Below are positions 32,079 to 43,977 of a DNA stretch of 64,000 nucleotides, one piece after another. The notes under the pieces are model-generated. The model did not search any database, was not told where the DNA came from, and saw only the letters and a list, made by a program, of their open reading frames with translations. Position numbers and translations under genes: made by a program. Positions within the stretch are counted from its first letter, which is position 1. Every line of letters starts with the position of its first letter. This DNA is from Megalobrama amblycephala (Eukaryota > Chordata > Actinopteri > Cypriniformes > Xenocyprididae), in NCBI RefSeq assembly GCF_018812025.1, contig NC_063062.1:36039228-36103227 (forward strand). The letters are read 5' to 3'.

Positions 32079-32335
32079 AACTCTAATGGATAGAGAGTCG
32101 GACTTGTAACCCAAAGGTCATGGGTTTGAGTCTCAGGTCCGGCAGGGATTGTCTGTGAGGGGAGTGAATATCCAGCGCTCTCCCCACCCTCAATACCACG
32201 ACTTGAGCAAGGCACCGTACACCCAACTGCTCCCCGCGCGCCGCAGCAATGTCTGCCCACTGCTCTGGGTGTGTGTTCACGGTGTGTGTGTGTGTTCACT
32301 GCTGTGTGTGTGCACTTGGATGTAATATAAGTCTA
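32079..32335 (+). mobile_element. tRNA-derived SINE (V-SINE-like)
   Basis: The 5' part carries tRNA promoter-like boxes: TAATGGATAGAGAGTCGG (A-box-like) and GGGTTTGAGTCTC (B-box). It is followed by the central motif GAGCAAGGCACC ... AACTGCTCCCCGCGCGCC, typical of V-SINEs in fish. The 3' end is GT-rich. Minus-strand open frames over it are incidental. Confidence 0.8.
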
Positions 32336-32364
32336 AAAAATGTGATATAAAGTTTAATTTTAAA

Positions 32365-33300
32365 AGATGTAATATAAGTCTAAGGTGTCCCCTGAATGTG
32401 TCTGTGAAGTTTCAGCTCAAAATACCCCATAGATTTTTTTTTTAATTCATTTTTTTAACTGCCTATTTTGGGGCATCATTAACTATGCACCGATATATAG
32501 GTTGCGGCCCCTTTAAATCTCGTGTTCCCCCGCCCCCAGAGCTCGCGTTTGCCTTAAACAACATAAACACAGTTTACACAGCTAATATAACCCTCAAAAT
32601 GGATCTTTACAAGATGTTCGTCATGCATGCTGCGTGCATGAATCAGATCATGTGAGTATAGTATTTATTTGGATGTATTACATTTGGTTCTGAATGAGTT
32701 TGAGGCTATGCTCTGTGGCTACCGGCTAATGCTACACTGTTTGAGAGATTTATAAAGAATGAAGTTGTGTTTATGAATTATACAGACTGCAAGTGTTTAA
32801 TAATGAAAATAGCGACAGCTCTCTTGTCTCCGTGAATACAGTAATAAACGATGGTAACTTTAACCACATTTAACAGTACATTAGCAACATGCTAACGAAA
32901 CATTTAGAAAGACAATTCACAAATATCACTAGAAATATCATGATATCATGGATCATGTCAGTTATTATCGCTCCATCTGCCATTTTTCGCTATTGTTCTT
33001 GCTTGCTTACCTAGTCTGTTGATTCAGCTGTGCACATCCAGACGTTCTGCCCTTGTTTAATGCCTTGAACATGGGCTGGCATGTGCAAGTATTGGGGGCG
33101 TACATATTAATGATCCTGACTGATACGTAACAGTCGGTGTTATGTTGAAATTCGCCTGTTCGTCGGAGGTCTTTTAAACAAATGAGATTTATATAGGAAG
33201 GAGGAAACAATGGAGTTTGAAACTCAGTGTATGTTTTTTCCTGTAACTCTTGTTATTCAACTATGCCAATATAAATTCAATATTTAATTCTAGGGCACCT
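32365..33300. mobile_element. 5'-truncated TTAA-type MITE
   Basis: Same family as 47826-48492 (AATATAAGTCTAAGGTGTC ... TCTAGGGCACCT). The right end GGGCACCT abuts TTAA at 33301-33304. The left terminus is missing next to the SINE. Copy A has an uninterrupted TTAA near 4007. It also carries a central segment (about 32560-32930) lacking from the shorter copy. Confidence 0.75.
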
Positions 33301-33304
33301 TTAA

Positions 33305-34524
33305 ATGTATATAAAATATATTTATATCAAAATATAGAATATTTCATGTAACCCTATTTATTATGAGAGTTTACAGCGAGGCACGTCCTCAACTGGCTTC
33401 ATTTACACAGAACGACCTTTTCTCTTCCTGCCGCTCCACATACACTTACTTGCTTAAACCCACACTTACTACACTTACTTAAACCCACAAAAAAAAAAAA
33501 AATAAAAAAATAAAAAATACAACGAAACTCTCCACCCCCTTCCTTCCTTTTTTTTTTCTTGTATTTGTATTTGTACAGCAAGAAACTGATGGGAGGGGGT
33601 TTGCTGCTACAGATGCTTTTCTAAATGATTCACCATTCTGGCTTCCACCTAAAGAATTATGTTTAGTTAGTGATGGTATAATATAATAACTAGTCATAAT
33701 TAGTCAAATATATTTGCCTCATCCCATCAACATTTTAAGTCTGCATTCTTGAAAGTGCCTGTAAGTGCTGTAAGTGCTAAAGTAATGAAGGTGAACATGT
33801 CTGAGCTAGTCTACTGTGGAATGAAATCAATGTCTGCTGATTCGTATCCTCACTGTGTCTGTGTTTTGTTTCTTGGATTTTATTCTATTTACCTGTGTTT
33901 AACCCCTGTATTTTTGGATGCTATGATTTCTTATTTGCTGATTGATCAGTCATTATCTTGTGTATTTATATTCCCCTTTGGTTCAGTTTTTAGAGTGTCT
34001 TTTTGCCCCTGACTTTATTCCCGAGTGCCTTATTCTTTGGATTATTAGATCCTCACCTTAACTCCACATCCTTGGCAGCCAGCTGTGACACACTATTGAA
34101 TATAAGCAACAGCTGCTGACACAATGGCGACTGAAAGTAAACTGTTAACTGCTGTAGCCAAAGAATGCAAAAATCAGGAAGCAGCAATAAAGAGGACGAC
34201 GTAACAGATCATTTAATCATGTGACAAAGTACAAAAAAAAAAAAAAAATGTTTTTAAAAAAGCAAGAGAATGGTTGCTTTTGGCAGTTAAAATTATAATC
34301 AAATACTTTACATGTGCTTTGGTATGTTAGTTAAGACATCAGGATAGGTGTACTTCTTTTAAGTATGACAAAAGATTATTAAAACAGTGACTTAAAAAAT
34401 GTACTTTAAAGTGTACTTAAGTGTGTTAAGAAACATAGTAATGAAAGTCTTCTTTAAGTGCAGTGCACTTAATATTTTATCATATGCTGATAGAGCTTTT
34501 TAAAAATATATTTTAAGGTTTTAA
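33305..34524. other. Shared non-coding block of copy B
   Basis: Counterpart of 4010-5213. No gene. Contains poly-A tracts at 33489-33516 and 34231-34248. Confidence 0.75.
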
Positions 34525-35072
34525 AGGTGCTACAGATGATGTTTTGTTTTATACATTTTTGCAATATTACTTGAAACTGTCTTTACTAACTGATAAAAGA
34601 CTATTTATTAGGTGCACTGAAAGGAATAATATTAATATACATCATCTGTGCACGAGGTAGGGCCTTAAAAACATCAGCCAATCGTTTACGCGATCATCGC
34701 GTAACCGATTGGCCCCCTGGCTTGTCAATCACTGCCATGATGTTCCTTGTGCGAGACGTGCGCGGCTGCGCGCTCCAGTAACTTTCCACACTCTACAGGC
34801 ACCGCATGCAATGTTTTTGTCAGGAGACAGGAGTAACAACTGCAGATTATGAGTTACCTGCGGTGAGTCCAACATAATGAATCCACTAACACGACACAGC
34901 TAATGCCGGTGGGTAAACACTCGTGTTCCAATACTCGTGCACGAGTTTTAGGAGGCGTTCCCTCGAAATGAGCTGTGAAGGAGGGGTATTGTTCTTACGC
35001 ATGTGCTCATTTCAAAAACTCACTAACAAGTCTTCGGTATCTCAGTCGACAAAAAGAACCTCTGTAGCACCT
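34525..35072. mobile_element. 548-bp TTAA-flanked MITE
   Basis: Ends AGGTGCTACAGA and TCTGTAGCACCT are inverted copies. The TTAA is duplicated at 34521-34524 and 35073-35076, while copy A has a single TTAA at 5210-5213. This proves a clean insertion after duplication, or loss in A by precise excision. No transposase is encoded. Confidence 0.93.
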
Positions 35073-35076
35073 TTAA

Positions 35077-35761
35077 GTACACTACAGGTGCACTGTAAAA
35101 ATAGAATCTACTAAATAAAACTGTGGTAACTTTTTGCACTCAATTGGTTTGGATAAATTTCACCCCCATGTGTTGAGTAAACACTAGATTTAAGAGCGAT
35201 GACACACTAAAGAAATGACCTAACATTTGTCAATACATTACACAACTGATTAAAGAGGAGTTGTACAGGTTATGGACTCTTGACTGTTCTTGTAAGCTTA
35301 AATAGCTGCTGTAGTTTGCATAGCAAATGTTTGCAATGAAAAAGTAATACGTTACTCACTTCACTGAACTTAGTACAGCTGTACTGTGGCTGTATAACAC
35401 TTAATTTTAACATTTACTCTCCTGATCCAACCCTATGCATAGCCCAGTTTCGGTTAATGCTACAAAAATTATTTAGGTAGATTCAACTTAAATAATAATA
35501 TTGACAGATCGTTTTGCTAGATAAGACTCTTATTCCTCGTCTGGGATCGTTTAAAGCTCTTTGAAGCTGCACTGAAACTGACATCTTGACCTTCAACAGT
35601 TTGGAGGCCATTGAAGTCCACTATAAGGATAATAATCCTGGAATGTTTTCATCAAAAACCTTCATTTCTTTTCGACTGAAGAAAGAAGGACATGAACATC
35701 TTGGATGACATGGGGGAGAGTAAATTATCAGGCAATTTTAATTTGAAAGTGAACTAATCCT
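35077..35761. other. Shared block and right arm of foldback MITE, copy B
   Basis: 35077-35493 matches 5214-5638. 35497-35761 is the right arm of the large foldback (A 12120-12379). The junction near 35493-35500 marks the loss of the 6.5 kb that holds Gypsy 1 in copy A. Confidence 0.75.
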
Positions 35762-36857
35762 TTAAACACATTTCTTGAAATTATGCCTTGTATTCTCAAA
35801 ACAGTAAACACAAATCCATAACTTATAACACAGTTCCCCAAACATCCTATTTTCAGGTCAAAATGAAGCTCTCCACTCAAAACCATTCACTCTGAAAAAC
35901 CAAACTTTGCCCTCAGAAATCCCACACAAGCCCTCAAAACCACACACACTACAACATAGTCTTATGCAATAAATTCAAAACAACATTTCCAAAACTGGCA
36001 TGTTATGTTGCTTGTGGTCTCTGGTGAACACTGATATAAGGTTCTCTGGCATACATTTCCTCCGGCATGCTGAAAAAAACTTGGGTTTAGAACTGAAACT
36101 CTATCTGTATGCGAGGCAATTTTATGCATTACTTTATTACAGTAGCATAGTGCAACAGGGTATGTGTTGTCACAGCACAGAGTACAGCACTCAAAAGTTA
36201 CTGTACAGAGCAGTCTTACTGTAAGTACACCTACCTGTTTTCCTCCTTGAAGATTCTGATGTGAAGTGACTCAAATTTGTCTGTACTCATTGCCCAGCCT
36301 GCCTCATAGTCATAACATGGACAAGGACAAGGTCAACTAAAGTGGCTCGAATTTCATCCGAGACTGCTTGTCTCCTTGTCCTTGCCCTTCCCCCTCCTTG
36401 TTCTTGTCCTTCTTCTCCACCTCCTCCTCCTCCTCTCCCTCATTGACCTATTCCTTAATTTCTCTCTGGATCCATTGTTCCAAAACTCAATGAACTGATT
36501 CAGGCCCTTTTATCTCTCTGTTGAAGGATCTGATTGGTGTGTGATCATTTTTGACTCTTAGTGTTTTCCTCTGAGGAATTGTGTGCTAATTGAGCTCAAG
36601 CTGTGCTGACTTGAGTGAACAATATTGAATTCTGGTGCTTTCTAAATGACAACATGGTGTATGCAATAAGAAATAAAGGGATTTGTGTTTAAAGTTTTAC
36701 AGCGACAGCTCTGACAGATCTGACTTGTGTGTCAAAACAGGGGAATAGTGTTTATAGTTTAGGGAATTGGGTGTGCTTTTTGGTAAATGGTGTTAAGGTT
36801 TTAACTAAATTTTAGTTCAAAAGCCTGGTTATAGTGTTTTAGCAATTGAGAAAAACT
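35762..36857 (-). mobile_element. IS630/Tc1-like element remnant, copy B
   Basis: Runs from the TTAA after the foldback arm to the terminus AGCAATTGAGAAAAAC at 36857, the inverted partner of CTTTTCTCGATTGC seen at 10121-10134. It contains one coding remnant (36235-36432). The DDE part is absent, so it is non-autonomous. The DIRS of copy A sits between positions equal to 35995 and 35996. Confidence 0.65.
36235..36432 (-). pseudogene. IS630-like transposase helix-turn-helix exon
   Basis: On the minus strand a Gly/Lys/Glu-rich N-terminus is followed by VSDEIRATLVDLV and TMRQAGQ, then a stop and NLSHF, the pattern of the helix-turn-helix region of fish IS630-type transposases. The exon seems to end before a donor-like GTAGGT near 36231. 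The catalytic partner exon type is represented by the separate copy at 63075-63727. It is degenerate and non-functional. Confidence 0.6.
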
Positions 36858-37252
36858 TTAATCACACTTCTTTTTCAAGTGTGAGAACTGTGAAATCTTT
36901 CAGATAAAATCACCCTTCATTATATGGTTGACCCCAGTCTGAATGCATGCCAATGTGGTTTTGCTTAGTTTAGAGGGCATGTGATGGCCTATAATAGTCA
37001 CCCATAACAACATCTCACTTCCTCGAATAATGTGAGTGTACCCGTTGTGTTGTTGCTATTGTTCATATTCACATCTCTGCATTACGTGATGATTAAAATA
37101 ATGTTTACCATGTGTGGTTATGTGCAATTTATATAGTTTAATGATAGAAATAGTAGTTGGTCGCACATGGGACATCTGATATTTGAACTCTACACTCTGT
37201 TCATTGTCACAGGAACTTCTGTTATGAGGAAATGAGTGGAGTGAGTGAGTGA

Positions 37253-37334
<82 letters not shown>

Positions 37335-37440
37335 TGCTGCTGCTTGGCATTTTTTCCACACCACAAACAGAAGGCAGAATAAAATGTGTTTCATCAGTCC
37401 CAAAGTTTGTCTGTAATGTTTGTTACAGTATTCTACAGGC
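36858..37440. other. B-only stretch with microsatellite, no gene
   Basis: AT-rich, no domain. Ends with (GAGT)n then a long (GT)n tract. The Val/Cys-repeat open frame across the tract is an artefact up to about 37440. Confidence 0.7.
37238..37333. repeat. (GAGT)n/(GT)n compound microsatellite
   Basis: A few GAGT units followed by about 38 GT units. Confidence 0.97.
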
Positions 37441-37642
37441 AGATGTTGCACTCCTCGATTCTGGGTCAGCAGGCAACTTCATCTCTGGCGCCCTATGCTG
37501 TCAGCTCAAGCTCAAGACCTCGGTTACGCCGTCCACCTACCAGATCCACTCAGTAACAGGTAAACCTCTTAGTCGAAGACATGTACGTCGGAGTGTCGGT
37601 CCCATCCAACTGCAAGTGGGAATTCTTCCGGCGAGATCCTGA
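37441..37642 (+). pseudogene. Gypsy 2 protease
   Basis: ADVALLDSGSAGNFISG contains the Asp-Ser-Gly active site; a flap-like region follows (YQIHSVTGKPL). The frame ends before the RT. The open frame upstream to 37253 is microsatellite translation. Confidence 0.85.
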
Positions 37643-37779
37643 ATTGGGGCGACACCTGTTTCTCAAGCTGTTTCTCTGAGTTTCCTGTTCCATCCTCTCC
37701 ACGTCCTGAACATCTCTCTGTCTGTGCCACGTCCATCAAAAGTTCAGTAGAAAAATGCTCTGTGGATATACCACCGTGT

Positions 37780-38580
37780 TACGCCCCCTTCAGTGATGTC
37801 TTCTGCCCGAAGAGAGCTTCCAAGCTGCCTCCACACCGGCCATAGGACTGTGCCATCGATCTGCTTCTGGGTGAGTCAGTACCCAGGGGAAGGATCTACC
37901 CCCAGTCGATCCCGGAGGAGAAGGCCATAGAGGATTACATCAAGGAAGCTCTGGTGCAAGGTTACATCCACCCGTCTACTTCCCCTGCTGCTTCGAGTTT
38001 CTTCTTTGTGGCGAAAAAGGACGGAGGCTTGCGGCCATGTATAGATTACCGGGCTCTAAACAACATCACCGTCAAGTTCAGATACCCCCTTCCTCTTGTC
38101 CCAGCTGTGCTAGAACATCTCCGTGGTGCCACTGTCTTCACCAAGTTGGACCTTCGCAACACGTACAACCTCATCCGGATACGTGAGGGGGACGAGTGGA
38201 AAACTGCCTTTGTGACCCCTACTGGACACTATGAATATCCTGTGATGCCGTATGGCCTGGTCAACGCCCCCTCCGTATTCCAGGACTTCATACATGAGGT
38301 GCTCCGTGAGTTCCTCCACAAGTTCGTCTTGGTTTACATCGATGACATCCTAATATACTCCTGGAGCATGGCCAAACATCGCCACCACGTTGCGGAGGTC
38401 CTGAAATGCTTGAGGGAATTCCACCTCTTCCTGAAAGCTGAGAAATGCTCCTTCCATCAGCCCTCAGTGCAGTTCCTTGGGTACAACATTGACAGCAGTG
38501 GCATCCGGATGGACGAAAGGAACGTGGATGCCATCAGGAACTGGCCAACTCCCTCTACCATAGAAGAACTCCAACGCTAA
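37780..38580 (+). pseudogene. Gypsy 2 reverse transcriptase
   Basis: Copies RNA into DNA in the intact element. Visible: [37 protein letters not shown] with the first catalytic Asp, [17 protein letters not shown], the palm box [12 protein letters not shown] (Y-I-D-D) and [13 protein letters not shown]. Upstream a TAG at about 37843 replaces a conserved Trp in the HRPWDCAID block. At 38578 and soon after, further stops break the connection to RNase H. It is the only complete RT palm of this Gypsy family in the window. Confidence 0.93.
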
Positions 38581-39146
38581 CTCGATTTTGCCAACTTCTA
38601 TTGACGCTTCATCTAAGACTACAGCTCCATCACCAGCCCACTTACAAGTCTCCTCCGCAATAAGCCCAAGTCTCTGTCCTGGACCCCAGCTTCCACCAAC
38701 GCATTCAACATCCTGAAAGAAGCCTTTTCCACCGCTCCTCTCCTTGTCCACCCAACCAACCCTTTGTGGTAGAGGTTGACGCCTCCACCACCGGAGTAGG
38801 AGTGGTGTTGTCTCGGCAGCAGGGGACCCCAAGTAGACTCCATCCATGCGCCGCCTTCTCCCGCAAGCTCAACCCAGCGTAGGTCAACTACGACATCGGC
38901 AACAAGGAACTTCTTGCCATCAAGTTGGCCTTAGAAGAGTGGAGGCATTGGTTGGAGGGGGCTAAACATCCTTTCCTCGTACTCACCAACCACAAAAACC
39001 TGGAGTACCTACGGGTAGCTAAAAGGTTAAACCCAAGACAAGCACGCTGGGCGTTGTTCTTTACCCGCTTTAACTTCACAATCTCCTATCGTCCAGGTTC
39101 CAAAAACGTCAAGGCGGATGCCTTATCTCGTCTGTATGCCCCTTAA
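38581..39146 (+). pseudogene. Gypsy 2 RT connection and RNase H
   Basis: Starts with FANFY and [13 protein letters not shown] codons interrupted by TGA and TAA, then [14 protein letters not shown] in another frame, and [20 protein letters not shown] with [18 protein letters not shown] and [16 protein letters not shown]. At least two frameshifts. RNase H would remove the RNA template. Confidence 0.88.
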
Positions 39147-39199
39147 GAGAGATCCGAAGAACCTGAAACCATCCTCCCTGACAAACTCATCGTCAGCCA

Positions 39200-40020
39200 C
39201 ATCACCTGGTCTGAAGAAACCATGCCCTCCTCCAATGCCTCTGCCAACACTCCGTCGGGTTGCCGCCAGGCTTGCAATACACCACCAGGGCATGGCACAC
39301 TCCACTCATCCACACTGCCCACACGTCACTAGGCACTGGCCATACAGGGGTCAATGAGACCCTCTCACTGCTGAAGGAGCGCTTCTGGTGGCCGAACATG
39401 GCATCTGACGTCAGAAGGTACGTGCAGGAATGCAAGGAATGTGCCGTCTCAAAGAGTCCACGCCACCTTCCATCCGGCAAGCTCCTTCCTCTGCCCATTC
39501 CCAATAAACCCTGGTCACACCTAGGAGTTGACTTCATAACAGACCTACCTGCTTCCAATGACTGCACCTGCATCTTTGTGATTGTTGACAGATTATCCAA
39601 GTCCTGTCGTTTGATTCCCCTAAGGGGACTGCCTACTGCTATGGATACCGCTGAACTCATGTTTAATCACATATTCAGATACTATGGAATCCCTGAAGAC
39701 ATAGTTTCTGATAGAGGACCTCAGTTCATTTCCCGGGTATGGAAAGCATTCTTCTCACTCCTAGGTGTGACCGTCAGCCTCTCGTCTGGTTACCACCCAC
39801 AGTCTAACGGGCAGACGGAAAGGAAGATCCAGGAGAATGGTCGCTTCCTCCGTACATTCTGTCACGGCCACCAGGACTCTTGGAACCAGTACCTGGGTTG
39901 GACCGAGTACGCACAGAACTCCCTGCGTCAACCATCTACTGGACTCACCCCCTTCCAGTGCATGCTCGGTTACCAACCCCCACTGTTCCCCTGGTCAGGG
40001 GAACCATCGGACATTCCATC
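39200..40020 (+). pseudogene. Gypsy 2 integrase, truncated
   Basis: Includes [20 protein letters not shown] and [15 protein letters not shown] (zinc module), [18 protein letters not shown] and [10 protein letters not shown] (the three catalytic positions) up to GEPSDIPS, where it is cut and non-homologous DNA follows. Nearly identical to 15223-15900 in copy A. Confidence 0.92.
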
Positions 40021-40021
40021 A

Positions 40022-40440
40022 TTAAACATCGTTAACTGTTATCTCCAGTCTCTGACCCTTCTGTATTGTAACAATTAAACAGAGAGATATATAGGCTGCA
40101 GCATACCCAAATCAAACCCAAGTGTACTGGCTTTTTTTCGCCGAGTTTGCTCTCTTGTAAACGTGTACGCGGCAGATTTAGTTAGCAAACGTGCCGCCCT
40201 TGCCTTGTGATGGCTTGGAATTCCAATGGGAATCGGATATGCGTGTTTAGACGTAGGTCGCATGTCCAGAGATCGGATATGTATCGGATTTAAAACCATA
40301 TTTTGAAGTGGCTCGGATCGGATGCGAAAAAATCAGATCTTGTGTGGATTTTTGTGTTTACATGTGTGCAACTAATTCCGATCTATGTCAGATGTGAGCT
40401 AAAGATCAGATTTTTTGTGCCAGTGTAAACACAGCCTAAT
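40022..40440. mobile_element. DNA-transposon-like fragment between Gypsy 2 and BEL/Pao
   Basis: Contains repeated GATCGGAT-type motifs and ends CAGTGTAAACACAGCCTA, a common terminus style of fish non-autonomous DNA transposons. The left end was not identified, and the class is uncertain. Confidence 0.4.
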
Positions 40441-40458
40441 AATCCTGACCTGGTAAAC

Positions 40459-41128
40459 GTGTATAACAAAGAGATACACAAACTTGAGGAGGCTGGTTAT
40501 GCAGTACGAATATCTAACCCAGAAGCAGCCAATTCCAGTGACTCATGGTACATTCCTCACCAAAATGTACTCCACAATGATAAAGCCCGGGTGGTCTTTA
40601 ATTGCTCTTTCACCTATAAGCAAATGAACCTAAATGATAATCTACTACCTTGTCCCACTCTTGTTCCACCACTGTTTGGAGTCTTACTCAGTTTCAGAGA
40701 GCATGTTGTTGCCATAAGTGGAGACATACGAGCCATGTTTCATCAGATCAGACTGCAACCTGAAGACCAACCACTGCTCCGCTTTCTCTGGAGAGACATG
40801 GAAAATGATCGCACCCCAGACATCTATGAATGAATGGTGAGTGTTACCATTTGAGACAACTTGTAGTCCATGCTGCGCTACATATCCCCTCCAGAGACAT
40901 GTCAGAGACAACAGCGTGAACAATGAAGATGTAGTTAAGTCTGTCCAGCAGTCTTTCTATGTGGACAATTGCTTACAGTCCCTTCAATCTCAGCATCATG
41001 CTAAGCAACTTATCAACAAAATGAGAGCATTATTAGCAGCTGGTGGCTCTGACATAAGGCAGTGGGCTAGTAATGTTCCTGATGTGATTGTGCATCTACC
41101 CGCTGAAGCCAAATCAGTGGGCTGTTAG
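40459..41128 (+). pseudogene. BEL/Pao reverse transcriptase
   Basis: Reads YNKEIHKLEEAGYAVRI, SWYIPHQNVLHNDKARVVFN, LLPCPTLVPPLFGVLLSF, HVVAISGDIRAMFHQIRL with a catalytic Asp, then after a stop/frameshift near 40833 LPFETTCSPCCATYPLQRHV and QSFYVDNCLQS, where the family has a F/Y-V-D-D/N palm box. The rest to 41128 follows the Pao pattern. Absent from copy A, which lost this part. Confidence 0.9.
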
Positions 41129-41441
41129 CGGTGGCTTTCTGCAAACAAAACTGACCAGCAAGAGTCGACCCTCTGCCTAGTGTGGCACTGTTCCCAGGAC
41201 ACTTTAGGCTATAAGCACAGGCCTGTGTCAACAATTGAGGAAAGATCAATGAGAAATGTCTGTCGTATACTGGCAAGCCAGTATGACCCACTCTGATATA
41301 TTATCCCTTTTACCACCAGGGCCAAAATCATGGTACAAACACTATGGAAAAGGGTTGGAGGGTTGGGATGAACCACTACCAGCTGACCTCTTCTCAGAAT
41401 AGCATGCTTAGGAAGAAGAGCTTCCTAATTTACAGAGAATA

Positions 41442-41687
41442 ATGCTGTCTAGGTGTTACACACCAGCATGCAACAACACCTCCTCCATTATCGATATGCA
41501 TGTTTTCTGTGATGCCTCGGAGAAGGCATATGGCTTTGTAGCTTATTTAAGGGTGGAAACAATTGATAATATCCAAATTGCATTCATCATGGCGAGGTCA
41601 AAGGTGGCACCCAAAAAGCAACTCTCCATGCCACGCCTTGAGCATTGTCTGGAGTTCAGCTTGCCAAAACACTTAACTCTGAAATGA
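41442..41687 (+). pseudogene. BEL/Pao RNase H, copy B
   Basis: Same block as 16988-17212 (MHVFCDASEKAYGFVAYL; ARSKVAPKKQLSMPRLE), with a small deletion after RLE that shifts the frame. Confidence 0.9.
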
Positions 41688-41785
41688 CGTGACAAGCCCG
41701 TTGTACCTAAAATGCAAGACCAGTTGTACCTAAAATACCAGCTTCCCATCTGAGGATTAACCAGCCTCCATTCTGATCGACAGGG

Positions 41786-41940
41786 GTGGACTGTTTTGGC
41801 CCCTACATGGTCAAAATTGGCAGATGGCAGGAAAAAAGATGGGGCATAATATTTAAATGTCTTCCTACAAGATGCATACATCTCGATTTATGTAGCATGG
41901 ATGCAGATTCCTTTTTATTAGCCCTTAGACGCTTCATCCC
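41786..41940 (+). pseudogene. BEL/Pao integrase core part, copy B
   Basis: MDCFGPYMVKIGRWQEKRW and GIIFKCLPTRCIHLDL up to LRRFIPGE, where the MITE begins; matches 17237-17452. Confidence 0.88.
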
Positions 41941-42347
41941 AGGTGAAAAAAAGTACATTTCTATAATATACTTAAAGTGCTCTATTTTCGTGCACTAATT
42001 TTGTATTTAATATACTAAAAATTCATCTTTAGTACTTCTTAAGATCATCTTAAAAACATCTAAGTGTACTCAACTGTGCTATTTTGAGACGCATTAAATA
42101 TGAACTAAAATGTACTTTTAATATACTATCTCTGTATTTAAAAAATATATTTAGTTACCACTTGTAGTACACTATGGGTTCAAATGTACTATACGTGGCA
42201 TCTAAATACATTTTTTTAAATACAGAGATAGTATATTAAAAGAACATTTTAGTTCATATTTAATGTTGTCTCAAAATAGCACAGTTGAGTACACTTAGAT
42301 GTTCTTAAAATGATCTTAATAAGTACTAAAGATGAATTTTTAGTATA

Positions 42348-43877
42348 CAGGTGCTGGTCATATAACTAGAATATCATCAAAAACTTGATTTATTTCACTA
42401 ATTCCGTTCAAAAAGTGAAACTTGTATATTATATTCATTCATTACACACAGACTGATATATTTCAAATGTTTATTTCTTTTAATTTTGATGATTATAACT
42501 GACAACTAAGGAAAATCCCAAATTCAGTATCTCAGAAAATTAGAATATTGTGAAAAGGTTCAATATTGAAGACACCTGGTGCCACACTCTAATCAGCTCA
42601 TTAACTCTAAACACCTGCAAAGGCCTTTAAATGGTCTCTCAGTCTAGTTCTGTAGGCTACACAATCATGGGGAAGACTGCTGACTTGACAGTTGTCCAAA
42701 AGACAACCATTGACACCTTGCACAAGGAGGGCAAGACACAAAAGGTCATTGCAAAAGAGGCTGGCTGTTCACAGAGCTCTGTGTCCAAGCACATTAATAG
42801 AGAGGCGAAGAGAAGGAAAAGATGTGGTAGAAAAAAGTGTACAAGCAATAGGGATAATTGCACCCTGGAGAGGATTGTGAAACAAAACCCATTCAAAAAT
42901 GTGGGGGAGATTCACAAAGAGTGGACTGCAGCTGGAGTCAGTGCTTCAAGAACCACTACGCACAGACGTATGCAGGGTTTCAGCTGTCGCAATCCTTGTG
43001 TCAAGCCACTCTTGAACAACAGACAGCATCAGAAGCGTCTAAAGACAAAAAGGACTGGACTGTTGCTGAGTGGTCCAAAGTTATGTTCTCTGATGAAAGT
43101 AAATTTTGTATTTCCTTTGGAAATCAGGGTCCCAGAGTCTGGGGGAAGAGAGGAGAGGCACACAATCCACGTTGCTTGAGGTCCAGTGTAAAGTTTCCAC
43201 AGTCAGTGATGGTTTGGGGTGCCATGTCATCTGCTGGTGTTGGTCCACTGTGATTTCTGAGGTCCAAGGTCAACGCAGCCATATACCAGGAAGTTTTAGA
43301 GCACTTCATGCTTCCTGCTGCTGACCAACTTTATGGAGATGCAGATTTCATTTTCCAACAGGACTTGGCACAGTGCCAAAGCTACCAGTACCTGGTTTAA
43401 GGACCATGGTATCCCTGTTCTTAATTGAAGATGCGATATGCCAGACCCAGCAATGCAGAAGAGCTGAAGGCCACTATCAGAGCAACCTGGGCTCTCATAA
43501 CACCTAAGCAGTGCCACAGACTGATCGACGCCATGCCACGCCACATTGCTGCAGTAATTCAAGCAAAAGGAGCCCCAACTAAGTATTGAGTGCTGTACAT
43601 GCTCATACTTTTCATGTTCATACTTTTCAGTTGGCCAAGATTTCTAAAAATCCTTTCTTTGTATTGGTCTTAAGTAATATTCTAATTTTCTGAGATACTG
43701 AATTTGGGATTTTCCTTAGTTGTCAGTTATAATCATCAAAATTAAAAGAAATAAACATTTGAAATATATCAGTCTGTGTGTAATGAATGAATATAATATA
43801 CAAGTTTCACTTTTTGAATTGAATTAGTAAAATAAATCAACATTTTTATGATATTCTAATTATATGACCAGCACCTG
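42348..43877 (+). mobile_element. Tc1/mariner element, TA-flanked
   Basis: Ends CAGGTGCTGGTCATATAACT and its complement, with long (about 200-base) imperfect inverted repeats, a TA duplication on both sides (42346-42347, 43878-43879) and a transposase remnant inside. 1530 bases, inserted in the right arm of the foldback MITE. Confidence 0.93.
42667..43589 (+). pseudogene. Tc1 transposase, frameshifted
   Basis: The natural start is probably MGKTADLTVVQKTTIDTL. A paired helix-turn-helix domain follows (about residues 1-110; CSQSSVSKHINREAKRRKR, GEIHKEWTAAGVSASRTT). After HQKRLK the frame shifts, and DKKDWTVAEWSKVMFSDES carries the first catalytic Asp, then VMVWGAMSSAG. Later codons (second Asp region near 43370, end GAPTKY) are in other frames with further damage. 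Non-functional. Confidence 0.9.
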
Positions 43878-43977
43878 TATTAAGTACAAAATTAGTGCAC
43901 GAAAATAGAGCACTTTAAGTATAGTATAGAAATTTACTTTTTTTTTCACCTGGGATATCAAGGAGAGGAAAGCCCAT

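Larger units (their letters stand above)
37441..40020 (+). mobile_element. Ty3/Gypsy retrotransposon 2, protease to integrase (copy B)
   Basis: Same element as 15219-16664 but complementary in extent: protease, RT, RNase H and most of the integrase, cut off at PSDIPS. Gag and both LTRs are missing. Many stops and frameshifts. Confidence 0.92.
41938..43952. mobile_element. Foldback MITE with nested Tc1
   Basis: Left end CCCAGGTGAAAAAAAGTAC and right end with its complement (TTTTTTCACCTGGG). The arms are inverted copies on either side of about 42208, except that the right arm is split by the Tc1 element at 42348-43877. Copy A has only the first half (17446-17713). Confidence 0.85.

Noticed and set aside
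37253..37440. Val/Cys-repeat protein start
   Set aside because: Pure translation of a GT microsatellite; only the part after 37441 is a protease.
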